Origin: Caulochytrium protostelioides | Taxonomy: Eukaryota > Chytridiomycota > Caulochytriomycetes > Caulochytriales > Caulochytriaceae | Assembly: GCA_003615045.1 (NCBI GenBank) | Contig: ML014147.1 | Location: 1 to 64,000 of the forward strand | Length of the DNA stretch: 64,000 bases | Direction: 5' to 3' | In this document: positions 61,332 to 64,000 of the stretch, piece by piece | Numbering within the stretch: position 1 is the first letter of the stretch | Layout: the number at the start of each line of letters is the position of its first letter | Made by a program: the position numbers and the translations under genes | The notes under the pieces: model-generated | Told to the model about the DNA's origin: nothing | The model's input: the letters and a program-made list of their open reading frames with translations, nothing else | The model's database searches: none

Positions 61332-62105
61332 ATGGGACCGGCCGCCGCCGCCGTCGCGGCGGCAGCGACGGATGCTGACGCCGACGCCGACGCCAACACC
61401 GACACCTCCGCTGCGGCCACGGCCGTGGGCCCCGCCCCGTCGGGCGATTGGCACGTGCCGCTGGCTGAGTTGGGCCAGCACGTGGCCCGGTTTCTCAACC
61501 GCGTTGCGGCCGCGCGCACGTCCGGCACGACGGGTCTCGGTGTCGCGTCGCTGTCGCCATCGCTCGCGCCGCCGTCGCCGTCGCTCGCGCCGCCGCTCAG
61601 GCCGCCGGACGCATCGAACGATCCCCACCAGACAGCGTCGCCGTCGCACACGCCGGCACGGAAGCCGCGGTCGATGCTGACCCGCTTCCACGCCAAGAAG
61701 CCGCCGCCCATCTCCGTTGATGCTTACTTGACCCGCATCATCCGGTATACCCCGATCGAACCCCCGTTTCTACTCGTGATTCTTGTCTATTTAGATCGCT
61801 ACTGGGCGCGGTATCCGCACTTCGTTCTGTCGTCCCTGACGGTGCACCGCTTCGTCATGGCCACCATCGTCGTCGCATCGAAACTCTATCTCGACCGGTT
61901 TGCGTCGAACGCCTACTTTGCCAAAGTCGCCGGCACGAGCCTCGCGGAGCTGAACGCGCTCGAGCTCGAGCTCTGTTTAAGACTGGACTGGGATCTCGGC
62001 TGGTCCGACGCCCTGTTGGCTGACTACCACCACGCCATGATGGAGACCCTGCAGCGCCCGCCGCCAGTCACCACCGCCTCAGTCGCCGCATCACCGTCCC
62101 CATGA
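61332..62105 (+). CDS. PHO80/Pcl-type cyclin
   Basis: 257 aa from the ATG at 61332. After an Ala/Asp/Pro-rich N-terminus, the cyclin box starts at about residue 130: ISVDAYLTRIIRYTPIEPPF, LLVILVYLDRYWARYPHFVL, TVHRFVMATIVVASKLYLDR, NAYFAKVAGTSLAELNALEL, ELCLRLDWDL. These are the signature blocks of the PHO80/PCL family (pfam Cyclin; YLDR, VASKxxxD, ELNxLE). Members partner the CDK Pho85. They act in phosphate sensing, glycogen control or cell-cycle tasks; which one cannot be decided. The N-terminal ~125 residues are low-complexity and repetitive. No intron is needed. Confidence 0.9.
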   Translation: MGPAAAAVAAAATDADADADANTDTSAAATAVGPAPSGDWHVPLAELGQHVARFLNRVAAARTSGTTGLGVASLSPSLAPPSPSLAPPLRPPDASNDPHQTASPSHTPARKPRSMLTRFHAKKPPPISVDAYLTRIIRYTPIEPPFLLVILVYLDRYWARYPHFVLSSLTVHRFVMATIVVASKLYLDRFASNAYFAKVAGTSLAELNALELELCLRLDWDLGWSDALLADYHHAMMETLQRPPPVTTASVAASPSP

Positions 62106-62233
62106 CGTCCCCGTGATATGCATCGCCAGCATCGCCAGAACTACATATTCCAGCTTGGTTGAGCGTGACTGGAGCACATCTATCCGGGACATCATGCGAA
62201 TTTTTCGCGCGATGTTTCGTGAGTGCGTTTCGA

Positions 62234-63643
62234 CTACGGCAGCGACGCCAGCGCGTCGTCCTCGCCGTCGAGGACGGCTTGGAAGGCGCTAAGGAGCGCC
62301 TTGGCGCGCCGCGCAGACGCGAGCGCGACGGTTGCGTCCTGGCCGCGGGTCTCGCATCCCTCGTCGGCACTCGCCGCCAGTTCTTGCAGAAACGCGACGA
62401 CCGTCTGCGGCTGCCAGGACCGCGTCCAGCGCGCCCCCGCGGCCGTCCATACCGCGGGCAGCAGGCCCAGGTATGCCGCGCGGCGGGCGGCGTCATCGGC
62501 GAGCGCCCCCACGCGGTCGTGTAGGGCTAACGTGCTGCGGGACCCGCCGCCGGACGCGCCGAACCCGGCGAGCGCAGTGACGCGCGTCGCCGTCACGGGG
62601 CTCGGCAGGCTCGCGGCGACGCCGTTGCGGCACGCGCGCATCGCCGTCTCGCAGATGAGGCCCAGATCGTTCGTGTAGATGAGGCGCGCGCCGAGCGTGC
62701 GCCACGGGGCCTCCGCCGCGGCGCCGGCGTCTCCGGAACGGGGCGCGATGTCGGGATGCACGAGCAGCCGCTCGACGGCATGCACGACCGCGGCCTCGGA
62801 AGCCGGATCGGGTTCGGGCGCCCGCACCAGCAGAAACAGCAGCGTCTGCGCGAACGCCGCCGCGGGGCCAGGCGCGTCGCCCAGCGCCTCGATCAGCGGC
62901 GACAGCGGTGGCGCCGCGCTGGGCGGTGCGCCGGCGTCCGAGACGCGGGGCGACGAGAAGGACCGCGTCGGCGCGGCGGCAGCGGCGGCGTCCCAGACTT
63001 CGCAGACGAGCCGCGCCACGTCGTCGACATAGCGTTCGTGGTCGCGGGACCGCGCGTAGGCGTGGATATGCGCAAGCACGCCGCGCCACACCGCTGCGGG
63101 GTACCAGCGGTCGAGGTCGTCGCGGGTATGCGTCTGCACGCGCAGCAGCTGCAGCAGCAGCAGACACGCGAGGTGTGAGGCCTCCGGCTGCCACTGGACG
63201 AGGCCCTGCACGAGGAAGGGCATCACGCGCTCGTCGCTCTCGAGCCGGCGATACACGTTGCGCCAGATCTTGCCCAGCTCATACTGCAGGCCCCAGCGGA
63301 TAAACTGGTCGGCCATGCCCTCCGGGTCGGTCGGAGGCATCGGCGCGCCGTCGCCGTCGCCGTCCGCGGGCGGCAGCGGCAGCGGCATCGCCATCAGCTC
63401 GTCGACATAGGTCTCGGACTGCGCGTGCATCAGCAGATGGTCGGCAATGACGTTCCAGTCGTCGAGGTCGCGGAGACAATCCGCGTGGCGCAACAGCGGC
63501 TCGACGATCCAGGCGGCGTCCGAGTCGCGCATGCTGCCTGGCCCGGCATCGATGAGGATGGCGGCGTCCACCACGTCGATCACGTGCTCGAGCCGCTCGA
63601 TGCCGTCGGGCTGGGCCCGCGCGGCGATAAAGTCGAGTGGCAT
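62234..63643 (-). CDS. LDB17: SPIN90/Ldb17 (Dip1)-like helical-repeat protein
   Basis: 469 aa from the ATG at 63643 (MPLDFIAARAQ). A GTG further upstream is in frame but not used. The sequence is helical throughout. It contains RWGLQYELGKIWRNVYRRLE, VLAHIHAYARSRDHERYV, AFAQTLLFLLVRAPEPD and the motif ARLIYTNDLGLICETAMRAC, then RAAYLGLLPAVWTAAG. The LIYTNDL...LR/YL.LLP pattern is the signature of the SPIN90/Ldb17 leucine-rich domain. Proteins of this family (yeast Ldb17, fission yeast Dip1) activate Arp2/3 complex to seed actin patches and function in endocytosis. An Ala/Asp-rich loop (about residues 190-235) is present. The end DDALASLP may lack an SH3-binding Pro-rich tail. It converges with the cyclin gene. 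Confidence 0.6.
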   Translation of the reverse strand: MPLDFIAARAQPDGIERLEHVIDVVDAAILIDAGPGSMRDSDAAWIVEPLLRHADCLRDLDDWNVIADHLLMHAQSETYVDELMAMPLPLPPADGDGDGAPMPPTDPEGMADQFIRWGLQYELGKIWRNVYRRLESDERVMPFLVQGLVQWQPEASHLACLLLLQLLRVQTHTRDDLDRWYPAAVWRGVLAHIHAYARSRDHERYVDDVARLVCEVWDAAAAAAPTRSFSSPRVSDAGAPPSAAPPLSPLIEALGDAPGPAAAFAQTLLFLLVRAPEPDPASEAAVVHAVERLLVHPDIAPRSGDAGAAAEAPWRTLGARLIYTNDLGLICETAMRACRNGVAASLPSPVTATRVTALAGFGASGGGSRSTLALHDRVGALADDAARRAAYLGLLPAVWTAAGARWTRSWQPQTVVAFLQELAASADEGCETRGQDATVALASARRAKALLSAFQAVLDGEDDALASLP

Positions 63644-64000
63644 GGCGCTACTCAGCGGACGCTGCTGGACGCTGAACGAGACGGAGATCACGGGAGTTCC
63701 ACGTAGTCACCATGAAGATGGAAAGAAGAATCAGTCGCGACTGGAGACGCACGTCGACGGGCGGGATGCCGTCAATGCGGGCGGAAGGGTGGGGGAGATG
63801 CCAGGTGGGATGCAGCGTGGGATGCAGCGTGCTCGATGAGGTATCCGATGGGAGCAGGGCGTCAACACGTTTGCATGTCCGTATGAGGGTATGAGGTACT
63901 CGGAAGGGCATCAAGGTGACGGGCAGGTGCTGGGGGGGACGGGGCGACGCCGATCTGACGCCCATGCTCACACCACCGGCAGCGTCATGCAGAAGGGCGG
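63644..64000. other. Right edge, upstream of the SPIN90-like gene
   Basis: Promoter/leader region of the minus-strand gene; no coding signal. A 10-base unit GTGGGATGCA/GCGTGGGATG repeats at 63805-63830. Confidence 0.45.

Overview
This window is nuclear DNA of a G+C-rich eukaryote with few, short-to-moderate introns (clear GT...AG junctions in at least five genes). The gene set fits a zoosporic (flagellated) fungus of the chytrid, blastoclad or Caulochytrium type. The fungal signals are a PHO80/Pcl-type cyclin, a vacuolar pepsin-type protease, an Rps6 split after codon 2, a calcipressin, a NoxR/p67phox-type NADPH-oxidase regulator and a fungal-style C2H2 factor. A kinesin-2 accessory subunit (KAP3) implies that the organism builds a cilium. 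The species cannot be fixed from the sequence alone. No rRNA or convincing tRNA gene, CRISPR array or prokaryotic operon is present; genes are single units on both strands.

Layout. 0-8 kb: the tail of an unknown CDS, a NAT9-like acetyltransferase (-), a small secreted or GPI-type surface protein (+), and an Ala/Gly-rich protein with a likely mitochondrial presequence (+). 8-16 kb: RPB2 (+), interrupted in frame by a 538-residue intein, then RPS6 (-) with a 1.2-kb intron after codon 2. 17-27 kb: TFIIIC subunit TFC1/GTF3C5 (+), calcipressin (-), an unresolved probable spliced gene (-), KAP3 (+) and TBC1D7 (-). 27-33 kb: a Fanzor (eukaryotic TnpB relative) that lacks its N-terminal half, then a large vWA-mucin membrane protein (-) whose Thr-rich stalk contains an assembly gap. 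33-46 kb: a coiled-coil protein (-), a zinc alcohol/formaldehyde dehydrogenase-type enzyme (-), a 1301-aa C2H2 regulator (-) and a single-pass membrane protein with two PPxY motifs (+). 47-56 kb: a very long NoxR-like TPR+PB1 protein (-), a 44-residue beta-thymosin encoded by two exons (+) and a small heat-shock protein (-). 56-64 kb: a second, differently truncated Fanzor relic (+), a four-helix membrane protein (+), a saccharopepsin/cathepsin D protease (+), a PHO80-type cyclin (+) and a SPIN90/Ldb17-like protein (-).

Functional themes. Several genes touch the actin cytoskeleton and cell surface: beta-thymosin (G-actin buffering), SPIN90/Ldb17 (Arp2/3 activation), the vWA-mucin and the GPI-type protein. 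Others cover signalling (calcipressin/calcineurin, TBC1D7/TSC, NoxR, Pcl cyclin) and core transcription and translation (RPB2, TFC1, RPS6). The most notable features are the RPB2 intein with an apparently dead homing-endonuclease core, two complementary Fanzor fragments (one with a full RuvC D-E-D triad but no zinc-ribbon cysteines), and a vertebrate-like single-repeat beta-thymosin in a probable fungus. Intergenic DNA is large (up to about 2.8 kb) and its composition creates many long spurious ORFs on both strands; those were left out.
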